Source of the DNA: Rubrobacter sp.
GTDB lineage: Bacteria > Actinomycetota > Rubrobacteria > Rubrobacterales > Rubrobacteraceae
Direction of reading: 5' to 3'
Length of the DNA stretch: 32,890 nucleotides
Assembly: GCA_013695475.1 (NCBI GenBank)
Contig: JACDAJ010000173.1
Location: 1-32,890, forward strand
The position numbers and the translations under genes were made by a program. Shown in pieces: positions 15,732 through 22,205 of the stretch. The notes beneath the pieces are model-generated. The model was not told the DNA's origin. It was given only the letters and a program-made list of their open reading frames with translations, and did not search any database. Each line of letters starts with the position of its first letter. The first letter of the stretch is position 1.

Positions 15732-17217
15732 TTCGTTCGCGCCTTTTCTGGCGATGGCGGTTCCTTTGCTCGGGGTCGCGCTCATATATGCGGCTCGGAA
15801 CAGTCCGAATGTCCGGGAGGGATGTTCACTCGGGGCGGCTTCGATCCAGTTTCTCGTCGTCCTCACGATGGTTCCGGCGGTGCTTGCCGGGAACACGCTT
15901 CACTTCACGCTTTTCCCGTTTTTGCCGCAAGTTTCGATCGCGCTCCGGGTGGACGCGCTCGGGATTTTGCTCGCTCTCGTCGCGTCGTTTTTGTGGCTTC
16001 TCACGGTGGTTTATTCCATCGGGTACATGCGTGCGCTCGGGGAGAGCCATCAAACGAGGTTTTTTGCGTGCTTTGCGATCACGCTCGCGGCGACGATGGG
16101 GATCGCGTTTTCGGCGAACCTTCTCACGATGTATGTTTTCTATGAAATCCTGACGTTTGTGACGTATCCGCTCGTTACTCATGAGGGGACTCGGGAGGCT
16201 GTGGCGGCTGGGCGGAGGTATCTTTTTTATCATCTCGGGGCTTCGCTCGTGTTCATGATGCCCGCTGTTTTCCTGACGTACATCATCTCCGGCACGTTCG
16301 ATTTCCAGTCGGGAGGGGTGTTTGCGGCTGGGGCGGGCGGGGCGGTTTTGGTGATTGTTTATTTCATGTTTTTGGCGGGGGCGGCGAAGGCGGCTCTCAT
16401 GCCCCTTCACGGCTGGCTGCCGAATGCGATGGTCGCGCCCGTTCCGGTGAGCGCGCTTTTGCATGCGGTGGCCGTCGTCAATGTGGGCGTATTCGTGATA
16501 CTCCGGGTGATCCTCGATGTTTTCGGGCCGGAGCTTATGGGGGAATTGAATCTCGGGTTCGTGACGGCGATCATCGCTTCGTTCACTATTTTGGTGGCTT
16601 CGTTTTATGCGTTCACGGTTGACAATATAAAGGGGATTCTCGCGTATTCGACCATCGGGCAGCTTTCTTATATGGTGCTTGGCGTGTCGCTTCTCAGCCC
16701 CGAGAGCATGACGGGTGGGATCATCCACATCGCCAACCACGCCTTCGGGAAGATCACGCTGTTTTTCTGCGCCGGATCGATATATGTCGCCGCCCGCACT
16801 TTGAAAGTTTCGGAGATGGGTGGGATCGCCCGTCTCATGCCGTGGACGGCGGGGGCGTTCGCGGTTGGGGCGGTGAGCATCGTCGGCATTCCGCCGACCG
16901 CCGGGTTCATCACGAAATGGTACCTTTTCATCGGAACGATTCAGGCCGGGCAGATCGCATTCTTCTTCGTCCTTTTGATAAGCACGCTCCTCTCCGCCGC
17001 ATATTATTTGCGGGTGTTCCGCATGATCTTCCTCGGAAGCTCCGAGGAGAGCAGCGAAGAACCTTCCGAACCCGCCAAAGATTCGTCCTCGAAGGGTTCA
17101 GTCAAAGAAGGCGCCTTCTTCATTGTTTTCCCGCTGGCATTGTGCGCGGCCATATCCATCGGGCTTGGGATTTATCCGAACTTCCTTCTCGAGTTGGCGC
17201 GGCTGGCGATTCCGTGA
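15721..17217 (+). CDS. MrpD/NuoN-like antiporter subunit
   Basis: About 498 residues from ATG 15721, which has GGGGGTGGGAG just upstream; ATG 15700 is also in frame. It has about 14 hydrophobic segments. E142 lies in VFYEILTFVTYPLV, K223 in GAAKAALMPLHGWLPNAM, and further lysines in DNIKGILAYSTIGQ and HAFGKITLFF. The wording resembles MrpD and the membrane subunits of energy-converting hydrogenases more than NuoN of complex I. A serine- and glutamate-rich loop near residues 440-465 (SSEESSEEPSEPAKDSSSKG) is unusual. As the last gene of the cluster it would be the fifth antiporter-like subunit. Its stop is followed directly, in the same frame, by a vapC remnant. Confidence 0.87.
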   Translation: MEINSFAPFLAMAVPLLGVALIYAARNSPNVREGCSLGAASIQFLVVLTMVPAVLAGNTLHFTLFPFLPQVSIALRVDALGILLALVASFLWLLTVVYSIGYMRALGESHQTRFFACFAITLAATMGIAFSANLLTMYVFYEILTFVTYPLVTHEGTREAVAAGRRYLFYHLGASLVFMMPAVFLTYIISGTFDFQSGGVFAAGAGGAVLVIVYFMFLAGAAKAALMPLHGWLPNAMVAPVPVSALLHAVAVVNVGVFVILRVILDVFGPELMGELNLGFVTAIIASFTILVASFYAFTVDNIKGILAYSTIGQLSYMVLGVSLLSPESMTGGIIHIANHAFGKITLFFCAGSIYVAARTLKVSEMGGIARLMPWTAGAFAVGAVSIVGIPPTAGFITKWYLFIGTIQAGQIAFFFVLLISTLLSAAYYLRVFRMIFLGSSEESSEEPSEPAKDSSSKGSVKEGAFFIVFPLALCAAISIGLGIYPNFLLELARLAIP

Positions 17218-17223
17218 ACGAGT

Positions 17224-17424
17224 CCGTTCCCGAGCCTCGTGCTCGACGACCGGGCGACGGAGGAATACGGCCTCATCCGAGCCGACCTCGAAAGGGCGGA
17301 AACCCCCATAAGCCCGAACGACTTCCTCATAGCCTCCCTCGCCCGATTCCGGGATCTCACGCTCATGAGTTTAAATATGCGTGAGTTCGAGCGAGTCGTC
17401 GGCCTCAAAGCAGCGAGCTGGTAG
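17224..17424 (+). pseudogene. vapC 3' remnant (PIN domain C-terminal half)
   Basis: Translation from 17224 gives 66 residues that align without gaps to residues 66-131 of the intact VapC at 31147-31542, with 50 of 66 identical by my count. It includes LIRADLERA, SPNDFLIA and the C-terminal REFERVVGLKAASW. The first half of the toxin, with the first catalytic acids, is absent, as is any antitoxin. It starts two codons after the stop of the MrpD-like gene and in the same frame, so an insertion or deletion joined the two. GTG 17239 could in theory start a 61-residue peptide, but a functional product is unlikely. Confidence 0.85.
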
Positions 17425-17446
17425 CGTGTCCTCCGGACAAACGAAA

Positions 17447-17470
17447 GGGCGGAGGAAATCCCCTCCGCCC
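17447..17470 (-). terminator. Rho-independent-like terminator after the SDR gene
   Basis: Stem GGGCGGAGG/CCTCCGCCC (9 bp) with a 6-base loop. On the minus strand it is followed by TTTCGTTTGT, so it fits the end of the minus-strand SDR transcript 33 bp away. On the plus strand it is followed by A residues only. Confidence 0.75.
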
Positions 17471-17478
17471 AAAAAGCC

Positions 17479-17502
17479 GACAAGCTGACAAGCTGACGAG
17501 CT
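17479..17502 (+). repeat. Octanucleotide tandem repeat GACAAGCT x3
   Basis: Units GACAAGCT, GACAAGCT, GACGAGCT directly abut the stop of the SDR gene. A shorter form (GCTGAGAAGCTGACAAGCT, 23515-23533) abuts the stop of the GNAT gene, so the word is dispersed and gene-end associated. Confidence 0.8.
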
Positions 17503-18273
17503 TTAAATCACCGAACTCGAAGGCCCGCCCGCCACGTATATCGTCTCGCCGCTTATGTACGAAGCCTCGTCCGAGACGAGGAACGAGACGACGTTCGAAA
17601 TGTCCTCGACGCGCCCGAACCTTTTGAGCGGAATGTTTTTGGCGAAGCGGTCTTTCATTTCATCCATGGACATGCCGGCTCGCTCGGCAGCTTCTTTGGT
17701 CATCTCGGTCTCGACCCAGCCGGGGGCGACGGCGTTGACGTTCACGTTGAAACGACCGAGTTCGACAGCGAGGGTGCGGGCGAGCGACTGGAGCGCGCCC
17801 TTCGCCGCCGAGTAGTTCGCCTGTCCGCGGTTGCCGAGCGCCACGATGGAGCTCGTCATGATGATCTTGCCGTATTCCTGCTCGACCATGTATTTCTGGA
17901 CGGCCTTCGAACAAAGGAAACTGCCCTTGAGATGCACGTCGAGAACCATGTCCCAGTCCTCCTCGCTCATCTTGAACGAGAGGTTGTCGCGCAGAAGCCC
18001 CGCATTGTTCACGAGGATGTCGATCCGACCGAACTTATTGGCGATCTCATCGAACGCCGCCTCGACTTGCTGCGAACTCGATACGTCGCAGGCTACGGCG
18101 AGAGCCTCGGCCCCCGTCGCCTCGATGGCCTCGACCGTCTCCTGGCAAGCCTCCGCCGAAAGGTCGAGAACCGCCACGTTCGCCCCGTCCTGCGCCAGAC
18201 GGATAGCCTCAGCCGCCCCGATTCCCCGCGCAGCACCCGTAACAGCCGCGATCCTTCCACTCAGCCTGCCCAT
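17503..18273 (-). CDS. SDR family oxidoreductase (FabG-like)
   Basis: A 256-residue classical short-chain dehydrogenase. The NAD(P)-binding motif TGAARGIG is at 12-19, NNAG at 89-92, and the catalytic set is S141, Y154, K158 (YSAAK). The C-terminal SGETIYVAGG also fits the family. These enzymes reduce 3-oxoacyl-ACP or 3-oxoacyl-CoA. Next to a PhaB-like paralogue, thiolase and phasin genes, a role in making (R)-3-hydroxyacyl-CoA for PHA is plausible, but FabG function in fatty acid synthesis is equally possible. D37 after the second strand (VLDLS) favours NAD(H) over NADP(H). AGAGAGGTGG upstream of ATG 18273 supports the start. Confidence 0.9.
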   Translation of the reverse strand: MGRLSGRIAAVTGAARGIGAAEAIRLAQDGANVAVLDLSAEACQETVEAIEATGAEALAVACDVSSSQQVEAAFDEIANKFGRIDILVNNAGLLRDNLSFKMSEEDWDMVLDVHLKGSFLCSKAVQKYMVEQEYGKIIMTSSIVALGNRGQANYSAAKGALQSLARTLAVELGRFNVNVNAVAPGWVETEMTKEAAERAGMSMDEMKDRFAKNIPLKRFGRVEDISNVVSFLVSDEASYISGETIYVAGGPSSSVI

Positions 18274-18454
18274 GCGACCACCTCTCTAAATACATTCCGA
18301 CAACCGTCATTCCATAAACGATGACTCTCTGTTTCAGCACCATTAATTGTATACGGTTAGAATGTATGTGTCAGACGCAGCTAGGAGATGGGCCGGAATA
18401 TGCAGCGAAACCGGGCGGAAGTTTCCTCCCTCCGGCCAATGAGTGAATTGTATA

Positions 18455-18630
18455 CCAATGCGGAAGTACCGGGAGTCGGGTCGCTCCGCCCTCGGAAGAG
18501 ATGGAGGGGGTCGGAGAAAAACGGTGGAGCGGCGAGGAGTCCGCCGTCGAAGCATCCGGTCGAGGTCGGCGAAGGTTCGTCGAGCCAAAAGACAGTGAGT
18601 GGTGAATAGTTTTCTATTCACCACTCACTA
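18455..18630 (-). repeat. Dispersed heptamer-headed element, copy B
   Basis: On the minus strand it has a GGTGAAT-type head folded as a hairpin (18594-18629), then CTCGACGAACCTTCGCCG, CTCGACCGGATGC (shared with copy C at 27421-27433), ATGCTTCGAC (shared with A) and CCCGACTCCCGG followed by TACTTCCGCATTGG (shared with A). Confidence 0.6.
18594..18629 (-). terminator. Perfect 16-bp hairpin downstream of phaB-like gene
   Basis: Arms AGTGAGTGGTGAATAG and its exact complement are separated by TTTT (18610-18613). It lies 15 bp past the stop of the PhaB-like gene and can act as a terminator structure, although a clear T-tract is lacking after the stem. It is also the head of dispersed element B. 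Confidence 0.55.
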
Positions 18631-18643
18631 TTCTTCACCATCT

Positions 18644-19387
18644 TTACATATACACGCCGCCGTTCACGCTGAGGGTTTGTCCGGTTATATAGTCGCCGTC
18701 CGCGCAGAGATATTTCACGGCTTTGGCGACGTCTTCGGGCTGGCCGATTCTTCCGAGTGGGATCAGCGGCACTATCTTCTCGTCCACGACTTTTTGCGGG
18801 ACGTCGGCGAACATGTCTGTCTCGATGAAGCCGGGGCAGACGGCGTTGACGGTTACGCCGTGGCGGGCCATCTCCTTCGCCGCCGACTTCGTGAAGCCGA
18901 TGATCCCAGCCTTCGCCGCCGCGTAGTTCGCCTGCCCGAAGTTCCCCGCCTGCCCGACGAATGAGCTTATGTTCACGACCTTCCCGCCGCTCTCCGTGAG
19001 ATGCTCCATCGCGGGCTTGAACGTATAGAAGCAACTGTTCAAGTCAACCGACACGACCTTGTCCCAGTCGTCGGACGTCAGCTTCTTCATCGTTTTGTCT
19101 ATCGTGATCCCGGCGTTGTTCACGAGGATGTCGAGCTTGCCGTACTTCTCGACCGCCTGCTCGACGAGCTTCTCGGCCTCCTCCGGGTTCGACACGTCGC
19201 CCTGTATGGCGGTCGCCTCACCGCCATTCGACTCGATGGCCTTCACCAACTCCTCGGCAGGCTCTTTGCTCTTCGAGTAATTGACGACGACTTTCGCCCC
19301 GCCATTCGCAAGCTCGGTGGCTATCGCCTTGCCAAGCCCCCGCCCCGCCCCCGTCACTATCGCTACCGCTCCATCCAAACTACTCAT
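18644..19387 (-). CDS. phaB: Acetoacetyl-CoA reductase (PhaB-like SDR)
   Basis: 247 residues, the size of Cupriavidus PhaB (246). It has TGAGRGLG at 13-20, NNAG at 90-93 and the catalytic set S142, Y155, K159. The stretch VVNISSFVGQAGNFGQANYA followed by AAKAG is very close to the PhaB version. It should reduce acetoacetyl-CoA to (R)-3-hydroxybutyryl-CoA with NADPH in the cytoplasm. The start is ATG 19387, after GGAGAG; ATG 19405 is in frame but poorer. It is divergent from a PadR regulator and phasin genes and shares their control region. FabG function cannot be excluded from sequence alone. Confidence 0.85.
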   Translation of the reverse strand: MSSLDGAVAIVTGAGRGLGKAIATELANGGAKVVVNYSKSKEPAEELVKAIESNGGEATAIQGDVSNPEEAEKLVEQAVEKYGKLDILVNNAGITIDKTMKKLTSDDWDKVVSVDLNSCFYTFKPAMEHLTESGGKVVNISSFVGQAGNFGQANYAAAKAGIIGFTKSAAKEMARHGVTVNAVCPGFIETDMFADVPQKVVDEKIVPLIPLGRIGQPEDVAKAVKYLCADGDYITGQTLSVNGGVYM

Positions 19388-19573
19388 CTTCTCTCCTTCT
19401 CCCATGTTCCATTGCCTGACAACCCAGTCTACCCATCCCGCGAATTTCCCTCACTAGGTACTTTTCGCATATATAGGTGCGGCAAAGCGTTACAATGTCA
19501 GGAAACCTTCGCCGATTCGCTTGACGCATCGGTATATAGGTGTAAACTGCACATAGATATGGAAGAGAGAGCC
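19388..19573. promoter_or_regulatory. Divergent phaB / padR control region with repeated TATATAGGTG
   Basis: The 10-mer TATATAGGTG occurs at 19470-19479 and 19533-19542 in direct orientation, 63 bp apart, a spacing of six helical turns. On the plus strand TTGACG (19521-19526) and TAAACT (19543-19548), 16 bp apart and preceded by TG, form a plausible promoter for padR that overlaps the second copy. This is a reasonable place for PadR autoregulation. The binding itself is inference. Confidence 0.5.
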
Positions 19574-20026
19574 ATGAGCAACGAGGAGAAGGATCGCGAG
19601 GATTTGCCAAAGTGCCGTGTCGGGGGGAAAGACCCGAGCGGGTCGGAGGCTCGTCCGAGGAACTGGCTGGTGCCGGTGATTTTGCTGTCGCTCCGGGACT
19701 GGAACTCTTATGGGTACGAGTTGATGGAGCGTTCGACGCGGTTCGGGTTCGATGCGATGAACCCTGGGACTCTGTACCGGACCCTCCGGCAGATGGAGAA
19801 GGACGGCATCGTCGAGTCCTCGTGGGAGACCTCGCGGGGTGGCCCGGCGCGCCGGATGTACTCCATCACGGACGCGGGGATGACGTACCTCGACTTTTGG
19901 GCCAAGTCGCTGGAGCAGTACCAGCGGACGATGGACACTTTCTTTCGTATGTACACGGGGCAGCCGCTCCCCAGTGATGAGAACGAAGAGAACGAAAAAG
20001 AGAGCGGCGAAGGAAATTCGCGGTAA
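19574..20026 (+). CDS. PadR family transcriptional regulator (PhaQ-like position)
   Basis: About 150 residues from ATG 19574 with GAAGAGAGAG upstream; ATG 19559 is in frame. Residues 31-112 form the PadR winged helix: VILLSLRDWNSYGYELMERS, then MNPGTLYRTLRQMEKDGIVE and GPARRMYSITDAG. A short helix follows, then an acidic tail. In Bacillus megaterium the PadR-like repressor PhaQ controls itself and the phasin gene phaP in response to PHB. The same order, regulator then phasin genes, is seen here with a 24-bp gap. I infer that it represses the phasin genes until polymer or a precursor is present. Confidence 0.88.
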   Translation: MSNEEKDREDLPKCRVGGKDPSGSEARPRNWLVPVILLSLRDWNSYGYELMERSTRFGFDAMNPGTLYRTLRQMEKDGIVESSWETSRGGPARRMYSITDAGMTYLDFWAKSLEQYQRTMDTFFRMYTGQPLPSDENEENEKESGEGNSR

Positions 20027-20050
20027 GTCCGCGAGAAAGGAGTTAGCGAA

Positions 20051-20371
20051 ATGGCTAACCAGGAAAAGGCCAACAAGGCCGCCGAGAAGCTCGCACACAC
20101 GACGAGGGACTCGTACCAGACGGTTCTCGACCATGTGGTTGGGATGCAGGAGCGGAACGTGAGGTTCGCGCAGGGGATGGTTGACAGCTCGATCAAGGAG
20201 CTTCGCCAGCAGGCCGAGACGAACCAGGCGATGACGCAGGAACTGGTGGAGCGTACCGAGAAGCAGCGCGGCGCCTACCAGACGCTCGTGCAGGAGAGCG
20301 TTGACGCGTACATGGACTTCGCGTTCACGCCGTTCAATTTCTACAAGAAGAACTTGCAGGCGGTCAAGTAG
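20051..20371 (+). CDS. Phasin-like protein 1
   Basis: 106 residues, nearly all predicted helix, rich in Gln, Glu and Ala: an amphipathic coiled-coil type such as phasins that coat PHA granules. It ends in a small hydrophobic-aromatic patch (YMDFAFTPFNFYKKNL) suited to a granule surface. It has an AAAGGAG binding site and follows the PadR gene. It is related to the next gene in layout (QERNVRFAQ against QERNINRAK, and QSTKAY/QESVDAY). It is called phasin on context and composition, not on a diagnostic motif. Confidence 0.7.
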   Translation: MANQEKANKAAEKLAHTTRDSYQTVLDHVVGMQERNVRFAQGMVDSSIKELRQQAETNQAMTQELVERTEKQRGAYQTLVQESVDAYMDFAFTPFNFYKKNLQAVK

Positions 20372-20400
20372 CAGAGCGGCTACGGTTCGGTGCGTTTAGT

Positions 20401-20428
20401 GGGAGCGGACTACGGGTATTCCGCTCCC
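20401..20428 (+). terminator. Hairpin between the two phasin-like genes
   Basis: Stem GGGAGCGGA/TCCGCTCCC (9 bp) with a 10-base loop, followed by GCGTCTTTT. It lies 30 bp after the first phasin stop and 81 bp before the second phasin start, so it may act as a terminator or as an attenuator that sets the ratio of the two proteins. Confidence 0.7.
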
Positions 20429-20508
20429 GCGTCTTTTCGGGCAGAAGTTTCGAGTGGCCTGAAGAGAGTACGAAAATCAAGTGAAGCTAAAGCAAGCAAA
20501 GGAGAATC

Positions 20509-20859
20509 ATGGATAACAAGCAGCAGAAGCAGATCAACCAGGCGGCCGAGAAGTTCGCCGAGGCGGTCAAGGAGTCCAACCAGGCGGTCGCCGACCGGGC
20601 GGTAAACGCCCAGGACATGAACTCCCAGCTCACGCAGAGCTTCTTCAACCAGGTCATAAACAACCTCCAGACGCAGTCCGAGGCGAACAAGTCGCTGGCG
20701 CAGGACTTGGCGGACCAGCAGCAGAAGCAGCGTCAGGCGGCTCAGGAGATGTTCCAGCAGTCCACGAAGGCATACAACGAGTTCATCAGCTCGATGTTCG
20801 CCTACCAGGAGCGGAACATCAACCGGGCGAAGGAAGACGCAGGGAAAGACAGCAAGTAG
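20509..20859 (+). CDS. Phasin-like protein 2
   Basis: 116 residues, very rich in Gln, Asn, Ala and Lys, predicted as long helices: MDNKQQKQINQAAEKFAEAV, then SQLTQSFFNQVINNLQTQSE and YNEFISSMFAYQERNINRAK. A short aromatic patch near residue 95 (FISSMFAYQ) could contact a hydrophobic surface. It has a strong AAAGGAG binding site. Paired with protein 1 and placed between PadR and thiolase, it is most likely a granule-associated phasin. A strong terminator follows, so its mRNA ends here. Confidence 0.7.
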   Translation: MDNKQQKQINQAAEKFAEAVKESNQAVADRAVNAQDMNSQLTQSFFNQVINNLQTQSEANKSLAQDLADQQQKQRQAAQEMFQQSTKAYNEFISSMFAYQERNINRAKEDAGKDSK

Positions 20860-20889
20860 CGAGCGGGAAAAACATTCTGGGGAGATCCC

Positions 20890-20917
20890 AGGCCGAGCCT
20901 CTTTCGAGGTTCGGCCT
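20890..20917 (+). terminator. Strong rho-independent terminator after phasin operon
   Basis: Stem AGGCCGAGCCTC/GAGGTTCGGCCT (12 bp with one G-U pair), loop TTTC, then TTTTGCTTTT. It separates the padR-phasin unit from phaA. Confidence 0.9.
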
Positions 20918-20930
20918 TTTGCTTTTGGTG

Positions 20931-20956
20931 CTATGCTTCGCGTACTGCAAGCATAG
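20931..20956 (+). promoter_or_regulatory. Inverted repeat in the phaA promoter/leader
   Basis: Perfect 8-bp arms CTATGCTT (20931-20938) and AAGCATAG (20949-20956) around 10 bases, directly followed by the GGGAAGGAG binding site of phaA. TATGCT within the left arm could serve as a -10 box. It could be an operator or a leader hairpin. Confidence 0.5.
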
Positions 20957-20970
20957 AGGGAAGGAGCATT

Positions 20971-22179
20971 ATGAGTTTTGGCAATGGCAACGGTACCGAG
21001 ATCGTCATCTCGACGCCCCTCAGAACCGCGATAGGCACGTTCGGGGGCGCGATCAAGGACATCCCGGCGACCGACCTCGGGGCGACCGTCGGCAAGGAAG
21101 TCGTCTCGAAGTCCGGCGTCTCGCCGGAGAACGTGGATCAAATCATCGTCGGCAACATCCTCTCCGCCGGACAGGGCATGAACCCCGGCCGCCAGGTCGG
21201 CATGAAGACGGGCCTCCCCGTCGAAACCCCCGCACTCACCCTCAACCGCATGTGCGGCTCGGGACTTCAGGCCATCGTCTCCGCCGCGCAGGAAGTCGCG
21301 CTCGGCGACGCGGAGTGCGTCATGGCGGGCGGCATCGAGAACATGGACATGGCCCCCTTCCTCCTCCCGAAAGGCCGGTATGGATACCGGATGGGGATGC
21401 CGAAAGCCGACATGTACGATCACATGGTCTATGACGGGCTGTGGGATATTTTCAACGACTATCACATGGGCGTCACGGCTGAGAACGTCGCCGAGCAATA
21501 CAACGTCAGCCGCGAGGATCAAGACGAGTACGCGGCTCGCAGCCACCAGCGGGCGCAGAAATCCATCAACGAAGGCTACTTCGACGAGCAGATAGTCCCC
21601 GTGGACATAAAGTCCCGCAAGGAGACCATCCAGTTCACGAAGGACGAGCACGTCCGCGAGAACGCCACCGCCGAAAGCCTCGGCAAACTCAAGCCCGTTT
21701 TCAAGCGCGACGGCGGAACCGTCACCGCCGCGAACGCCTCCGGCATAAACGACGGCGCGGGCATGATGCTCGTCACCTCCGCCAAAAAAGCCGAGGAACT
21801 CGGGCTTCCCGTCGCCGGGCGGCTCGTCTCGGCGGCTGTGGCGGGCGTTGACCCGTCCATCATGGGCGTCGGCATGATCCCCGCCTCGCAATCCGCGATA
21901 AAGAAAGCCGGAATCTCCGTGGACGACATAGACGTCGTGGAGGCGAACGAAGCATTCGCCTCGATCGCCGTCACCGTCGGACGCGAGCTCGGCGTCCCGG
22001 ACGAGAAGATGAACCCGATGGGTGGAGCCATCGCCCTCGGCCATCCCATCGGCGCCTCGGGCGCGATTTTGACGGTCAAAATCCTCCACGAACTCGCCCG
22101 CACCGGAGGGAAGTACGGCCTCGTCACGTTGTGCATCGGTGGCGGAATGGGCATCGCGGCCATCTTCGAGAGGGTGTGA
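20971..22179 (+). CDS. phaA: Acetyl-CoA acetyltransferase (thiolase)
   Basis: 402 residues, the full length of a biosynthetic thiolase. The acyl-accepting C95 lies in NRMCGSGLQA, H358 in GGAIALGHPIGASGA and the second active-site cysteine C388 in CIGGGMGIA, matching the C89/H348/C378 set of Zoogloea PhaA. It condenses two acetyl-CoA into acetoacetyl-CoA, the first step of PHB synthesis, supplying the PhaB-like reductase 1.6 kb upstream. The start is fixed by GGGAAGGAG 5 bp before ATG. It is separated from the phasin genes by a terminator, so it has its own promoter. AtoB-type degradative use is possible. Confidence 0.93.
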   Translation: MSFGNGNGTEIVISTPLRTAIGTFGGAIKDIPATDLGATVGKEVVSKSGVSPENVDQIIVGNILSAGQGMNPGRQVGMKTGLPVETPALTLNRMCGSGLQAIVSAAQEVALGDAECVMAGGIENMDMAPFLLPKGRYGYRMGMPKADMYDHMVYDGLWDIFNDYHMGVTAENVAEQYNVSREDQDEYAARSHQRAQKSINEGYFDEQIVPVDIKSRKETIQFTKDEHVRENATAESLGKLKPVFKRDGGTVTAANASGINDGAGMMLVTSAKKAEELGLPVAGRLVSAAVAGVDPSIMGVGMIPASQSAIKKAGISVDDIDVVEANEAFASIAVTVGRELGVPDEKMNPMGGAIALGHPIGASGAILTVKILHELARTGGKYGLVTLCIGGGMGIAAIFERV

Positions 22180-22205
22180 ACGCCGGAATTCGTTAACTTT
22201 CAGCC

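Larger units (their letters stand above)
18274..18643. other. Intergenic region between the two SDR genes
   Basis: This contains the promoter area of the downstream SDR gene and copy B of the dispersed element. The 10-mer AATTGTATAC occurs twice (18345-18354 and 18446-18455). No gene is supported. Confidence 0.6.

Noticed and set aside
4206-17217. A complex I (nuo) operon
   Set aside because: Only NuoL/M/N-type membrane subunits are present. The quinone-site and Fe-S subunits (NuoB, C, D, I, H) are missing, and a DabA gene sits in the middle.
10028-17217. An Mrp-type Na+/H+ antiporter operon
   Set aside because: The small subunits MrpB, C, E, F and G are absent and the first protein has NuoL rather than MrpA architecture.
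17239-17424. A functional 61-residue protein
   Set aside because: It aligns to the C-terminal half of VapC and lacks the first catalytic acids and an antitoxin, so it is a remnant.
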